Source of the DNA: Echinicola vietnamensis DSM 17526
GTDB lineage: Bacteria > Bacteroidota > Bacteroidia > Cytophagales > Cyclobacteriaceae
Assembly: GCF_000325705.1 (NCBI RefSeq)
Contig: NC_019904.1
Location: 1,620,001 to 1,684,000 of the forward strand
Length of the DNA: 64,000 nt
Direction of reading: 5' to 3'
Shown: positions 50,049 through 58,734 of the stretch, one piece after another
Layout: each line of letters starts with the position of its first letter
Position numbering within the stretch: position 1 is the first letter of the stretch
Notes under the pieces: model-generated
The model's database searches: none
What the model saw: the letters and a program-made list of their open reading frames with translations, nothing else
What the model was told of the DNA's origin: nothing
Made by a program: the position numbers and the translations under genes

Positions 50049-51266
50049 TTAACCTAAAAAGTTATGAATCACGAGCTGGTAGCCAAGTCCGACCACTATC
50101 CCGCCAATGATGATAAGGGGTGAAGGGATTTTGGTAAATTGGAGCAAGAAATAAGTGAAGGCAATGGCAGCGATATTGAAAAAGTTTGCAGGCATGGGTT
50201 CGAACAGCAAATAGGCCGCGGCGATCAGCATGCCACAGCTAACGGCATTGATGCCCTCCAGTGCGGCACGTACAGGGCGGTACTTTTTCAGTTCGTCCCA
50301 GAACCGAATGACAAAAAATATCAAAAAGGTGCCGGGCAGAAAAATCCCCGCTGCAGAGACGAGGCCTCCGATAATGGCTCCTCCGGTTCCCAAACCGGCA
50401 CTGCGCATGGACAAGGCACCAATATAAGAACTGATGCTAAAGGTGGGGCCGGGAACACCCTGTGAAATGGCATATCCTGTTAGGAACTCCTCCGAGGTAA
50501 GGTAAGCTTTAAATTCCACAAACTCTGTGTACAGGTACGGTACGAGTACTTGGCCGCCGCCAAAGATCAAACTGCCGTTACGGTAAAAATTCTCAAATAA
50601 CCTGATGGGAAGAATTTTGGTAAAATGTCCCAAGGTGGCCGCCATGATTAGGACGCCTCCCCAAAGCAAGAAATTGGCCCATTGGATTTTAATGCCGCTT
50701 TTTTCCTCAATCTTAGGTTGCTTGTTAAATTTCAAGGAAGTGGTGATGCCGCCTGCCACCAACATAAAGGGAAAGATGTAAGGCGAGTTATAGAAGAAAG
50801 CGACAAAAGCGGATAGCAGCATCAGGACCATGGCCTCGGTGGTTTTTACCATCTTGCCAATGGTTTTTTGGGCGGCGTAAATGATGAATCCAATCGCCAT
50901 AGGCTGGATAAATTTGGCGAAATTCAGGGAGCCCTTGGTTTGGGTCTGCAGAAAATCCACCAAAATGGCCGCTGCTGTCATGATGATGGTCGCAGGCAGT
51001 ATCCAAACCAAAAGCGATAAGTAGGCGAGGTTAGGGCCGCCTACGCGATAGCCTATGGCTGAAATGGTCTGCGTAGAGGTGGGGCCAGGCAGCACCTGAC
51101 AAAGGGCATGGAGTTCCCACAGCTCTTCTTCAGTGATATAGCGCCGTTTCTTGACCATGATGTCCAGGACCATGGCCAAGAAGGCCTGTGGACCACCGAA
51201 GGCCGTGACTGAAAGGGTGATGACATCCTTCAGGTAAAGGTAGTATTTTACTTTGCGGATGGTCAC
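50049..51266 (-). CDS. chrA: Chromate transporter, ChrA family
   Basis: A 405-residue fused two-domain CHR transporter that exports chromate or related oxyanions. The N-terminal signature is VTAFGGPQAFLAMVLDIMVK with CQVLPGPTSTQTISAIGYR; the second domain repeats it (FGGGQVLVPYLYTEFVEF and ISQGVPGPTFSISSYIGAL). About ten to twelve hydrophobic helices are present. The start is a GTG at 51266, 6 bp after the oxygenase stop, so the two genes are cotranscribed. Chromate is the family substrate; the physiological ion here is not proven. Confidence 0.9.
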   Translation of the reverse strand: MTIRKVKYYLYLKDVITLSVTAFGGPQAFLAMVLDIMVKKRRYITEEELWELHALCQVLPGPTSTQTISAIGYRVGGPNLAYLSLLVWILPATIIMTAAAILVDFLQTQTKGSLNFAKFIQPMAIGFIIYAAQKTIGKMVKTTEAMVLMLLSAFVAFFYNSPYIFPFMLVAGGITTSLKFNKQPKIEEKSGIKIQWANFLLWGGVLIMAATLGHFTKILPIRLFENFYRNGSLIFGGGQVLVPYLYTEFVEFKAYLTSEEFLTGYAISQGVPGPTFSISSYIGALSMRSAGLGTGGAIIGGLVSAAGIFLPGTFLIFFVIRFWDELKKYRPVRAALEGINAVSCGMLIAAAYLLFEPMPANFFNIAAIAFTYFLLQFTKIPSPLIIIGGIVVGLGYQLVIHNFLG

Positions 51267-51272
51267 CGGCGC

Positions 51273-52253
51273 CTATTTGCGAAGTCCTAATTCGCGAAGT
51301 CTTTCCTCCAAAAACTCACCTGCTGTAGCGTCTGCAAATTCCTTTGGATTATCTTCGTCTACACAGCTGTCCAGACAAGTAAGGTCCATTTCGGATCTAG
51401 GGTGCATAAAGAACGGAATGGAATAGCGGCTGCTGTTCATCTTTTCGCGTGGAGGGTTGACCACACGGTGGATGGTGGATTTTAGCTTCTTATTGGTGAG
51501 CCGTTCCAGCATGTCTCCCACATTGACGACGAGCTGGTCTGGGAGGGCTGTAATGGGAATCCACTGGCCGTCTTTTCGTAGTACTTGCAGTCCGTCTGCA
51601 CTGGCGCCCATCAGCAGGGTGATCAGGTTGATGTCTCCATGCTCCGCTGCCCGAACAGCGTCTGAAGGTACCGAAGCAGGATCTTCGATGGGAAAATAAT
51701 GAATGGGACGTAAAATGGAATTGCCATGGAGCACTTTGTCTTCAAAGTACTGCTCATCTAGTCCCAAGTGTAAGGCAATCGCCTGCAGCATGGCTTTTCC
51801 AGCGGCTTCGATGGTCTGAAAAACCTCCAATGCTGTTTCCTGAAAGTCCGAAACTTCTTCTGGCCAGACATTTGGCGGATAGTCCTTTTTGAGGGGATCC
51901 GTATCCGGAATTTTGGATAATTCTTGGCCTACATGGTAAAACTCCTTTAAGTCTCCGGTATTCCTGCCTTTGGCATGCTCCTTTCCTTTACCGGTATAGC
52001 CTCGCTGATAGCCGATCTCTGGGCGCTCATACTTGGACTTGGTCTCATCATCCAAGGCAAAAAATGTTTTGATGGCGGTATACAGTTGGTCTTGTAGTGC
52101 CTGGGTCAGGCCATGGTTTTTGATGGCCACAAACCCAATATTTTCATAGGCATCGCCAAGCTTATGCACAAATGCGGCTTTCTGTGAGGCATCGCCCGAA
52201 GTAAAGTCGGATAGGTCTAAAGAGGGTATTTCGTTATAAAGGATTTCGCTCAT
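51273..52253 (-). CDS. Isopenicillin-N-synthase-like 2-oxoglutarate/Fe(II) oxygenase
   Basis: A 326-residue non-heme iron oxygenase. The N-terminal DIOX_N-type region is IPSLDLSDFTSGD with GFVAIKNHGL; the iron triad is H-x-D in AAEHGDINLITLL and His in KSTIHRVVNPP, and the 2-oxoglutarate arginine is in NSSRYSIPFFMHP. Such enzymes hydroxylate or cyclise small molecules; a 2-oxoglutarate-dependent hydroxylase is likelier than true penicillin synthesis. It overlaps operonically with the ChrA gene, a pairing with no obvious logic. Confidence 0.9.
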   Translation of the reverse strand: MSEILYNEIPSLDLSDFTSGDASQKAAFVHKLGDAYENIGFVAIKNHGLTQALQDQLYTAIKTFFALDDETKSKYERPEIGYQRGYTGKGKEHAKGRNTGDLKEFYHVGQELSKIPDTDPLKKDYPPNVWPEEVSDFQETALEVFQTIEAAGKAMLQAIALHLGLDEQYFEDKVLHGNSILRPIHYFPIEDPASVPSDAVRAAEHGDINLITLLMGASADGLQVLRKDGQWIPITALPDQLVVNVGDMLERLTNKKLKSTIHRVVNPPREKMNSSRYSIPFFMHPRSEMDLTCLDSCVDEDNPKEFADATAGEFLEERLRELGLRK

Positions 52254-52334
52254 GACTGGATTATTTTATCCTGCAAGGTAAATATTTTATAGGAAATTTA
52301 AATATCTTTAACTTAACCCAATTATCCTCCCGCT

Positions 52335-53096
52335 ATGAAAAAGATTGTATTCGTTTGGTGTATCGCTAGTGTTTTTTGTCTTTCCTGTGCGTCGGATTCC
52401 AATAAAGAGACCACCAGCGAACTAAAAGATACTCCTGATATGGGCCAGACGGCAAAGAAGGATATAGCTTTTCACCATGAACAGCAGGAAAGTTCTTATC
52501 CAGATGCCATGTTGGAGCTGCACACTCCCCTCGAAAACCAAACGTTTGATGAAGGAGCGGTACCTTTTGAATTTAACATCAAAAATTATCCGTTTGAGCA
52601 TGGGTGGAAAGGTTTTCAGCTAAAAATGATCATCAACGGCGCAGATCCCATTGGATACAATATGCCCATTTTCAGAAAGGAATTTGAAACGGGGACGTTT
52701 AAGGTGCTGGCATTTTTGGTAGATGATGAGGGACGGGCGCTCAAGGAATACGGCAATTACGTGGAAAGGGATTTTGTGGTGGGTGATTCGCAACCATTTC
52801 CTGATTCCGAGGACCCATACATTGCGGTCAACATGCCTGAAAACGGAGCGGTTTTCCAAGCAGGAGAAGCCATCCTGATAGATTATATTTTGGTTGGCGG
52901 TGATTTGGAGGAAGATGGCCTCCAGGTGAAGGTTACGGCTGATGGTCAGGAATTCATGACGCATGAGTTGGGGACAATAAGCATCCAAGGCTTGTCCAAA
53001 GGCTCCCAAAAGATTTCGATAGCACTTGTAGACGGCAGTGGCAAGGAGTTGCCCGGAATTTTTTCCAAAAGCATCAAGCAGGTGAAGGTGGAGTAA
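52335..53096 (+). CDS. Uncharacterised lipoprotein
   Basis: A 253-residue lipoprotein: signal MKKIVFVWCIASVFCLSC, an acidic/Thr-rich linker, and two Ig-like beta domains. The first (residues about 60-145) contains LHTPLENQTFDEGAVPFEFN; the second (about 155-250) repeats the pattern as NMPENGAVFQAGEAILIDYI. The internal repeat suggests a duplicated domain. No enzymatic motif. It lies between the divergent oxygenase operon and the convergent recO gene (15-bp gap). Confidence 0.75.
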   Translation: MKKIVFVWCIASVFCLSCASDSNKETTSELKDTPDMGQTAKKDIAFHHEQQESSYPDAMLELHTPLENQTFDEGAVPFEFNIKNYPFEHGWKGFQLKMIINGADPIGYNMPIFRKEFETGTFKVLAFLVDDEGRALKEYGNYVERDFVVGDSQPFPDSEDPYIAVNMPENGAVFQAGEAILIDYILVGGDLEEDGLQVKVTADGQEFMTHELGTISIQGLSKGSQKISIALVDGSGKELPGIFSKSIKQVKVE

Positions 53097-53111
53097 AGTA
53101 GGGGTGTTAGC

Positions 53112-53798
53112 CTACCTCAAGTTTCTGAGCACTTCTAATGACCGCACTTCGAAAAAGGTGTCCAAATGGAGTTTGTAAAACGTCAACAGTTCATCCAGTA
53201 AACGCTTTCGGATGGCTGCGGGAACCTTGATGCCGGGATCGAATGGGCTTTTTAAAAGTTCAGCGAAGTATTTTTTTTCTTCCTGGGCAAAAGCCGGGCT
53301 GTTTATATCCGGGTGTATTTGTTCAAAAAATTCCCCGGCAGTATCCGGTGCAAAGCCCAGAAAGCGAGAGGTTTCTAGCAAAAATGATAAGGGATAAGTA
53401 CTCAGGCCAACTGTCTCACTGTCCAAAAAGGTGACCGATTGATAGATGAAGTCAAATAAATATTCGTTTTGATAGTTTTCGTATATGGCCTTGCTTAACA
53501 CTTCTCCCACAAACATGGCTACTCCCGAACGGTGAAAATCGAACGGTATTCGCTGGAAGGGATAGTTCAGCTTTACTTCAGAGATGCGGTTTAGGGAGGC
53601 GTTTTCTTTATCATATACGACCAAGTCAAGTAAGCTTAGGGGTTGATAAAGGGCCATTTTCGATTTGGATTTGGCACTTCTGACCCCGTTGACAATATAG
53701 CTTTTTAGCCCTAGGTCCCGCGTAAAGATCTTCACGATAATAGAAGATTCGCGGTATTTGATGTAATGGATGACGATGCCCTGGGTCTTCTTCAGCAT
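53112..53798 (-). CDS. recO: DNA repair protein RecO
   Basis: A 228-residue recombination mediator that anneals strands and, with RecR, loads RecA. The N-terminal OB fold starts GIVIHYIKYRESSIIVKIFT with LGLKSYIVNGVRS, and the C-terminal helical domain follows (FLLETSRFLGFAPDT). The cysteine zinc finger of some RecO proteins is absent. It begins 17 bp after the thymidine kinase stop on the same strand, so the two genes are probably cotranscribed. Confidence 0.92.
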   Translation of the reverse strand: MLKKTQGIVIHYIKYRESSIIVKIFTRDLGLKSYIVNGVRSAKSKSKMALYQPLSLLDLVVYDKENASLNRISEVKLNYPFQRIPFDFHRSGVAMFVGEVLSKAIYENYQNEYLFDFIYQSVTFLDSETVGLSTYPLSFLLETSRFLGFAPDTAGEFFEQIHPDINSPAFAQEEKKYFAELLKSPFDPGIKVPAAIRKRLLDELLTFYKLHLDTFFEVRSLEVLRNLR

Positions 53799-53815
53799 GG
53801 GTGGTAGTCAGTTTC

Positions 53816-54400
53816 CTAGGACTTGGTTTCGTAAAAACACGTTCTGCACCGAGCCTCATAGTTGTCTTTTTCTCCCAGCACGACCTTTTCCTTTGCAGGA
53901 GTGAGCCGGTAGCTGTAGGAGGCGAGGTCGCCACATTTCATGCAGATCGCATGTACCTTGGTGACGTATTCAGCACTGGCCAACAGCTGAGGCATAGGAT
54001 CAAAGGGTTTTCCCTCAAAGTCCATATCCAAACCAGCCATGATCACGCGTTTACCGGCGATGGCCAGTTTATTGGCGACATGGACGATTTGTTTATCGAA
54101 GAATTGGACTTCATCGATGCCCACGACATCGCAGTCACCGGCCAAAAGCATGATGTCATCGGCAAACTGGACGGGCGTGGACCTGATCACCGTTTCATTA
54201 TGAGAAACGACGTCACGATCATGGTAGCGCGTATCAAGGGAAGGTTTGAAGATTTCCACCTTTTGCTTGGCAATGAGGGCCCTGTTCAGGCGCCGGATGA
54301 GTTCTTCTGTTTTACCAGAAAACATCGATCCGCAGATTACTTCTATGTGCCCCTTTTTATCTTTAAGGGTATTATTTCCTATGACGGGTTCTATGAACAT
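53816..54400 (-). CDS. tdk: Thymidine kinase
   Basis: A 194-residue type II thymidine kinase for nucleoside salvage. The P-loop is [17 protein letters not shown], the catalytic acid is in [14 protein letters not shown], and the structural zinc is held by CMKCG and CRTCF near the C-terminus. It precedes recO by 17 bp. Length is standard. Confidence 0.96.
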   Translation of the reverse strand: MFIEPVIGNNTLKDKKGHIEVICGSMFSGKTEELIRRLNRALIAKQKVEIFKPSLDTRYHDRDVVSHNETVIRSTPVQFADDIMLLAGDCDVVGIDEVQFFDKQIVHVANKLAIAGKRVIMAGLDMDFEGKPFDPMPQLLASAEYVTKVHAICMKCGDLASYSYRLTPAKEKVVLGEKDNYEARCRTCFYETKS

Positions 54401-54509
54401 GGTTTTACAATGTTAAGGAAAATTACTGAACGATAACCCATAAAAGGCGTTGACTTTGAGGTGTCCGCTGCCTTTAGTAGGGACTAGCTTGATCCACCGT
54501 TATAGCGCT

Positions 54510-54836
54510 TCATTCGCCATAATCCATATGAGGTAGCTTATACGCGTCGTTAACCCGAATATGGATTTCCCCTTCTTTTAACTGGGTTTGACAGGTCAGC
54601 CGTTGATGGGGCTTGAGCTTTCCCAGGTTTCGAAAATACAATTCCCGATCGGTCGGTTCGGAGAGGTTTTCCATTCCCGCTGTCACGATCATCATGCAGG
54701 TGGTACACCGTCCTTTTTTTCCACAAGCATGCATCCAATCTACATTATTATCATGGATAATTTCGATAACTTTACGATCGGTTCCTTTTGAAGAAATCTC
54801 CTTGTGGTATAGGTTTTCAATTATTATTTTAGGCAT
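54510..54836 (-). CDS. 2Fe-2S ferredoxin
   Basis: A 108-residue plant/adrenodoxin-type ferredoxin domain. The cluster cysteines lie in MHACGKKGRCTTCMMI and, distally, in HQRLTCQTQL, giving a C-x5-C-x2-C...C pattern. A role as electron donor to an oxygenase or in Fe-S assembly is possible. ATG 54836 is preferred over the directly preceding TTG. No partner reductase is adjacent. Confidence 0.87.
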   Translation of the reverse strand: MPKIIIENLYHKEISSKGTDRKVIEIIHDNNVDWMHACGKKGRCTTCMMIVTAGMENLSEPTDRELYFRNLGKLKPHQRLTCQTQLKEGEIHIRVNDAYKLPHMDYGE

Positions 54837-54870
54837 CAATCTCTAACGACTACAGCAAATACAACAACTA

Positions 54871-55932
54871 ATGAACGATAAAATTAACCTCAATTATTTA
54901 GAAAACTATGCTCATGATGTATCAGCAAAGATATGTGCTGAATATTTCGGTACCAAAAAGTACATGTCAGGGCAAGAAATCATCCAATTGACCCCCAGCT
55001 CGCAGGTTAATTTTATGGTGATCAAAACCTTGTTTGAAAAGTGGAATGAAGAGGTGGAGAAGATGAAGGCCAACCCTTTCTTTGACTACAGGGATATAGC
55101 CGTGTCCGAAGCCTTGAAGGAGTTTATGAATGTCCTTTCCCGTGCGATCAAAATCGAACATCAGCATTTTTTGCCACTGCTGGAGATCGCCGTGATGGAT
55201 ACCGTGCTCTTGGCCATAGATCCGATGGTTTATTTTTGGGGGGAAATTGAAAAAAGTAATGGGGCAAGTCCACATGCTCGCCTGAAGGCTTCCAAAAAGT
55301 ACATCAAGTGGCATGAGAAATTCTTGAATGCGCTGATGGAAAAAGGGGGACAAGGGGATGCCGAAGTGTACCAAAAATCCTTAAGCGATACTTACCAGCA
55401 ATTTCAAGAGCAGCTCGAATCTCCAAAAGCATTGCTGGAAAGCTTGGAACAAGTGGTGTCCATTGACTGGGGAGAGCTTATTCCTGAAGTGGAATCCCCT
55501 GAACCGGCTGATGCCTCAGCGGATAGCCAAGAGGAAGCTACAGCCATCCCATCCGATTCGGAGAGTGCCCCGGAAGAGCCTGCCGCTATTTCACAAGAAA
55601 GTGGTTCCTTTACTTCCCACGGGGACGGTATTGACCCCGCATTGGCTTGGGCGAGATTTGAAGCCGAGCAGAGTGGTGTGCTGAAAGGCCCTATCACCTC
55701 CATGGATGAGGGACTGGCCATTAACCAACGATTTATGTTTACCAAAAAGCTTTTTGACAGCAATCCAGACCTGATGGGACATGCACTGAAATCGATTGAT
55801 GAATGCGATAGCTTTGTGGAAGCCATAGAACTTGTCAATGATCGCTATGTCACAAAGCTGGACTGGGATAAAGATTCCGATGAGGTCGCAGAATTTTTGC
55901 AGTTGATCTATCGGAAGTTTGACGAAAAATAG
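54871..55932 (+). CDS. Conserved hypothetical protein
   Basis: A 353-residue cytoplasmic protein with two helical parts (residues 1-205 and about 240-353) joined by a Pro/Ala/Glu/Ser-rich linker (about 207-245). The first part includes FFGTKK-like EYFGTKKYMSGQEIIQLTPS; the second part contains INQRFMFTKKLFDSNPDLMG. The second block resembles a short helical repeat found in Cytophagales proteins of unknown function. No catalytic motif, signal peptide or membrane span is visible. Divergent from the ferredoxin gene across 34 bp. Confidence 0.7.
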   Translation: MNDKINLNYLENYAHDVSAKICAEYFGTKKYMSGQEIIQLTPSSQVNFMVIKTLFEKWNEEVEKMKANPFFDYRDIAVSEALKEFMNVLSRAIKIEHQHFLPLLEIAVMDTVLLAIDPMVYFWGEIEKSNGASPHARLKASKKYIKWHEKFLNALMEKGGQGDAEVYQKSLSDTYQQFQEQLESPKALLESLEQVVSIDWGELIPEVESPEPADASADSQEEATAIPSDSESAPEEPAAISQESGSFTSHGDGIDPALAWARFEAEQSGVLKGPITSMDEGLAINQRFMFTKKLFDSNPDLMGHALKSIDECDSFVEAIELVNDRYVTKLDWDKDSDEVAEFLQLIYRKFDEK

Positions 55933-56042
55933 TATCTTACTGACCCTAACTCACCCGATATTCATTATTCAGATTTCATAGTCTTGCCATCCTGTTCACA
56001 ATGGGAATGATGGGACTTTATTGCTTACTATAAAAAGTGAAA

Positions 56043-57455
56043 ATGTATAAAATCGGTTGTTTCCTATTTCTCCAAAGCCTATTGATATTCTCCTTGTCGG
56101 CTCAAATAATTTCCACTCCTTCCACTTCAGGAAGAAATTCCCATCCCAACTTCGTGCTTATTGTAGCTGATGACCTAGGGTATGGCGATTTAAGTTTTAC
56201 TGGCAGCACCCAAGTCAAAACCCCTCATATTGACGAGCTTGCAGCATCTGGTGTTTTTTTTCCAGAGGGCTATGTTTCCTCTGCAGTGTGTAGTCCATCT
56301 CGAGCGGGCCTACTTACCGGTCGTAATCAAGTGAGTTTTGGCTATGACAATAATCTGGCAAATAGTCAACCTGGATTTGATCCTGCTTTTTTGGGATTGC
56401 CGGTAAATGTTAAGACGGTGGGTGACCACCTAAAGAAACTGGGATATGTTACCGGCTTGGTAGGAAAATGGCATTTAGGATATGAAGATCAATTTTCTCC
56501 TTTAAATCGTGGTTTTGATGAATTTTGGGGATACCTGGGAGGAGGCCATGATTATTTTGAAGCATCGGAAGCTAAGCGTGGGTATAAGGCCAAGATTAAA
56601 TGCAATTATAAAACTCCTCAGGAAATCACTTATATTACAGATGACAAAGGAGACGAATGTATCAACTTTATTCAGCGTCATAAGGATGAGCCATTTTTCC
56701 TATATGCTTCATTCAATGCACCGCATACGCCCATGCAAGCTACGGCTGAAGATTTGGCCATCTATCAACATATCGAGGATAGAAAAAGGAGGACCTATGC
56801 CGCCATGGTGCATCGATTGGATATAAATGTGGGGAGGATTGTCGAAGCTGTGGAGGAGGCTGACTTACTTGAAAATACTATTTTCGTTTTTATCAGTGAT
56901 AATGGTGGGCCTGTGATGACCAATGGTTCCATCAATGCACCATATAATGGTAAGAAAGGCACGCTGCTGGAAGGAGGCATCAGAGTACCCTTTTTCATAA
57001 GTTGGCCTGGGCATCTTGAACCTGGAAAAGTCTTTGAGCATCCGGTAAGTTCATTGGATCTCACGCCTACCTTTGTTGCACTTGCGGGTGGGGAGTCCAA
57101 AGAGGAAGATCAATTCGATGGTCTCAACTTAATGCCTTACCTGCAAGGGGAGAAGGAAGGTGCGCCACATGATGAGATGAAGTGGAAATTTACCGTTAGT
57201 GCAGCGATCCGAGAAGGAAAATGGAAATTGGTAAGGCTCCCAGACAGGTTGCCGATGTTATTTAACCTCCAAACGGATTTTTCAGAGCAATATGATGTAG
57301 CCTTGGAAAATTTAGCAATTACCAAAAACCTTCTCAAGAAACTTGGGGATTGGGATGTTAGGTTACCACACCCGTTGTTCTTGGAGGGTGCTGAATGGCG
57401 TAAAGTACAAGTAGGCCAATACGACAAAAAATATCCCATTGTCCAACCTCGCTAA
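56043..57455 (+). CDS. Sulfatase, secreted (formylglycine-dependent)
   Basis: A 470-residue type I sulfatase. The signal peptide ends about SAQ; the metal-binding Asp pair is in FVLIVADDLGYGDLSF; the C-x-P-S-R motif, whose cysteine is oxidised to formylglycine, is VCSPSRAGLLTGRN (Cys83). GKWHLGYEDQFSPLNRGFDE and ISDNGGP are also diagnostic. It likely desulfates polysaccharides in the periplasm, in keeping with a marine lifestyle. A GTG at 56037 is an alternative start. It ends 3 bp from the convergent rodA stop. Confidence 0.94.
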   Translation: MYKIGCFLFLQSLLIFSLSAQIISTPSTSGRNSHPNFVLIVADDLGYGDLSFTGSTQVKTPHIDELAASGVFFPEGYVSSAVCSPSRAGLLTGRNQVSFGYDNNLANSQPGFDPAFLGLPVNVKTVGDHLKKLGYVTGLVGKWHLGYEDQFSPLNRGFDEFWGYLGGGHDYFEASEAKRGYKAKIKCNYKTPQEITYITDDKGDECINFIQRHKDEPFFLYASFNAPHTPMQATAEDLAIYQHIEDRKRRTYAAMVHRLDINVGRIVEAVEEADLLENTIFVFISDNGGPVMTNGSINAPYNGKKGTLLEGGIRVPFFISWPGHLEPGKVFEHPVSSLDLTPTFVALAGGESKEEDQFDGLNLMPYLQGEKEGAPHDEMKWKFTVSAAIREGKWKLVRLPDRLPMLFNLQTDFSEQYDVALENLAITKNLLKKLGDWDVRLPHPLFLEGAEWRKVQVGQYDKKYPIVQPR

Positions 57456-57458
57456 AGC

Positions 57459-58733
57459 TCAGTTCATCCTTCCAAGCAGTTGAATGCGGTGGCTGTCCAG
57501 CTTGATGAAGATAAACAGCAAAATGGTAAAAGACCATAAGGAAGATCCGCCATAGCTAAAGAAGGGCAGCGGAATTCCCACCACTGGAAACAGGCCAATG
57601 GTCATGGAGATATTGATCATAAAGTGAAAGAGCAAGATGGATATGACACAGTAGCCATACACCCTGGAAAAACGGGTCTTCTGTCGTTCGGCAAGAAAAA
57701 CCAATCTGATCAGTAGGGCTACAAATAACAACACCACTATCAAGCTGCCTATCCAACCAAATTCTTCTCCAAGGGTACAAAAGATAAAGTCGGTATGCTG
57801 TTCTGGCACAAAGTCAAACTTGGTCTGGGTACCTTCAAGATAGCCTTTTCCCCAAAAGCCGCCGGATCCGATGGCGATCTTGGACTGGGTAACGTTCCAG
57901 CCTACTCCTAGCGGGTCTATATCTGGGTTGAAGAGAACCATGATCCTGTTTTGCTGGTGCTGGGGCAGTTTGGAGACCACGAGATCCAAACTGTAGGAAT
58001 AAGCGATGATGGCGATGCCGATCATGCACAATGTCACAATGCGCTGCCAGTTCTTTTTGCCCATTAAGATCAGGACTAGGGTCAGTCCAGCCACGGGAAG
58101 AGCGATGTAGAGGTTGTTGTCTACGGCAAGGGAAAGCAATGATATGGCGATAAATACCAAGGCAAAGACATAATATTTTTGTGGCATCCCTTCCCGGTAA
58201 AGCATAATAAAAAATGCCATGTAGACCATCGCCGTACCTGTATCTGGCTGCAGCATGATGAGTGACACCGGCAACATGATGATGAGGATGGCCTGAAACT
58301 GGAATTTGGGCCGGCTAAGGTCAAAGGAAGGTTTTTCGATGAATTTGGCCAAGGCAAGTGCCGTGGCAAATTTAGCAAACTCTCCAGGCTGGAGGCGGAA
58401 CGGACCGATTTCAAACCATGCACGCTGGCCGTTGATTTCCTTGCCAATGAAGGGCGTCAGTAAGAGGATTAGCAGGAAAATGCCGTATAAGATCAGGCTG
58501 AGGTTATCAAAGAGCCGATAATCAGCGACCATGATGACCGTGATCAGCAGCACCGCGGTGCCAATCCATACCAGCTGCTTTCCACTGTTGATGCTGAAGT
58601 CAAAGATACTTTTGGCAGCTTGTTCATCGTAGACTGCCGCATAAATATTGAACCACCCGATCATGACCAAAGCGCCGTAAAGCAAAATGCTCAGCCAGTC
58701 GATTTTATTGATATATAAGTCGTTTTGTCTCAC
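57459..58733 (-). CDS. rodA: Rod-shape-determining protein RodA (SEDS glycosyltransferase)
   Basis: A 424-residue polytopic peptidoglycan polymerase of the SEDS family, partner of PBP2. FIGKEINGQRAWFEIGPFRL contains the conserved WFE region, and the C-terminal IPLPFFSYGGSSLW is the SEDS signature. The GTG start at 58733 (VRQNDLYINKID) comes one base after the PBP2 stop and is preferred to an ATG at 58763, whose extra residues would be encoded within the pbp2 frame. It is the last gene of the mre operon. Confidence 0.95.
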   Translation of the reverse strand: MRQNDLYINKIDWLSILLYGALVMIGWFNIYAAVYDEQAAKSIFDFSINSGKQLVWIGTAVLLITVIMVADYRLFDNLSLILYGIFLLILLLTPFIGKEINGQRAWFEIGPFRLQPGEFAKFATALALAKFIEKPSFDLSRPKFQFQAILIIMLPVSLIMLQPDTGTAMVYMAFFIMLYREGMPQKYYVFALVFIAISLLSLAVDNNLYIALPVAGLTLVLILMGKKNWQRIVTLCMIGIAIIAYSYSLDLVVSKLPQHQQNRIMVLFNPDIDPLGVGWNVTQSKIAIGSGGFWGKGYLEGTQTKFDFVPEQHTDFIFCTLGEEFGWIGSLIVVLLFVALLIRLVFLAERQKTRFSRVYGYCVISILLFHFMINISMTIGLFPVVGIPLPFFSYGGSSLWSFTILLFIFIKLDSHRIQLLGRMN

Positions 58734-58734
58734 G

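Noticed and set aside
51273..52253. True isopenicillin N synthase
   Set aside because: Only the general 2-oxoglutarate/Fe oxygenase motifs are seen; no other beta-lactam biosynthesis genes are nearby.
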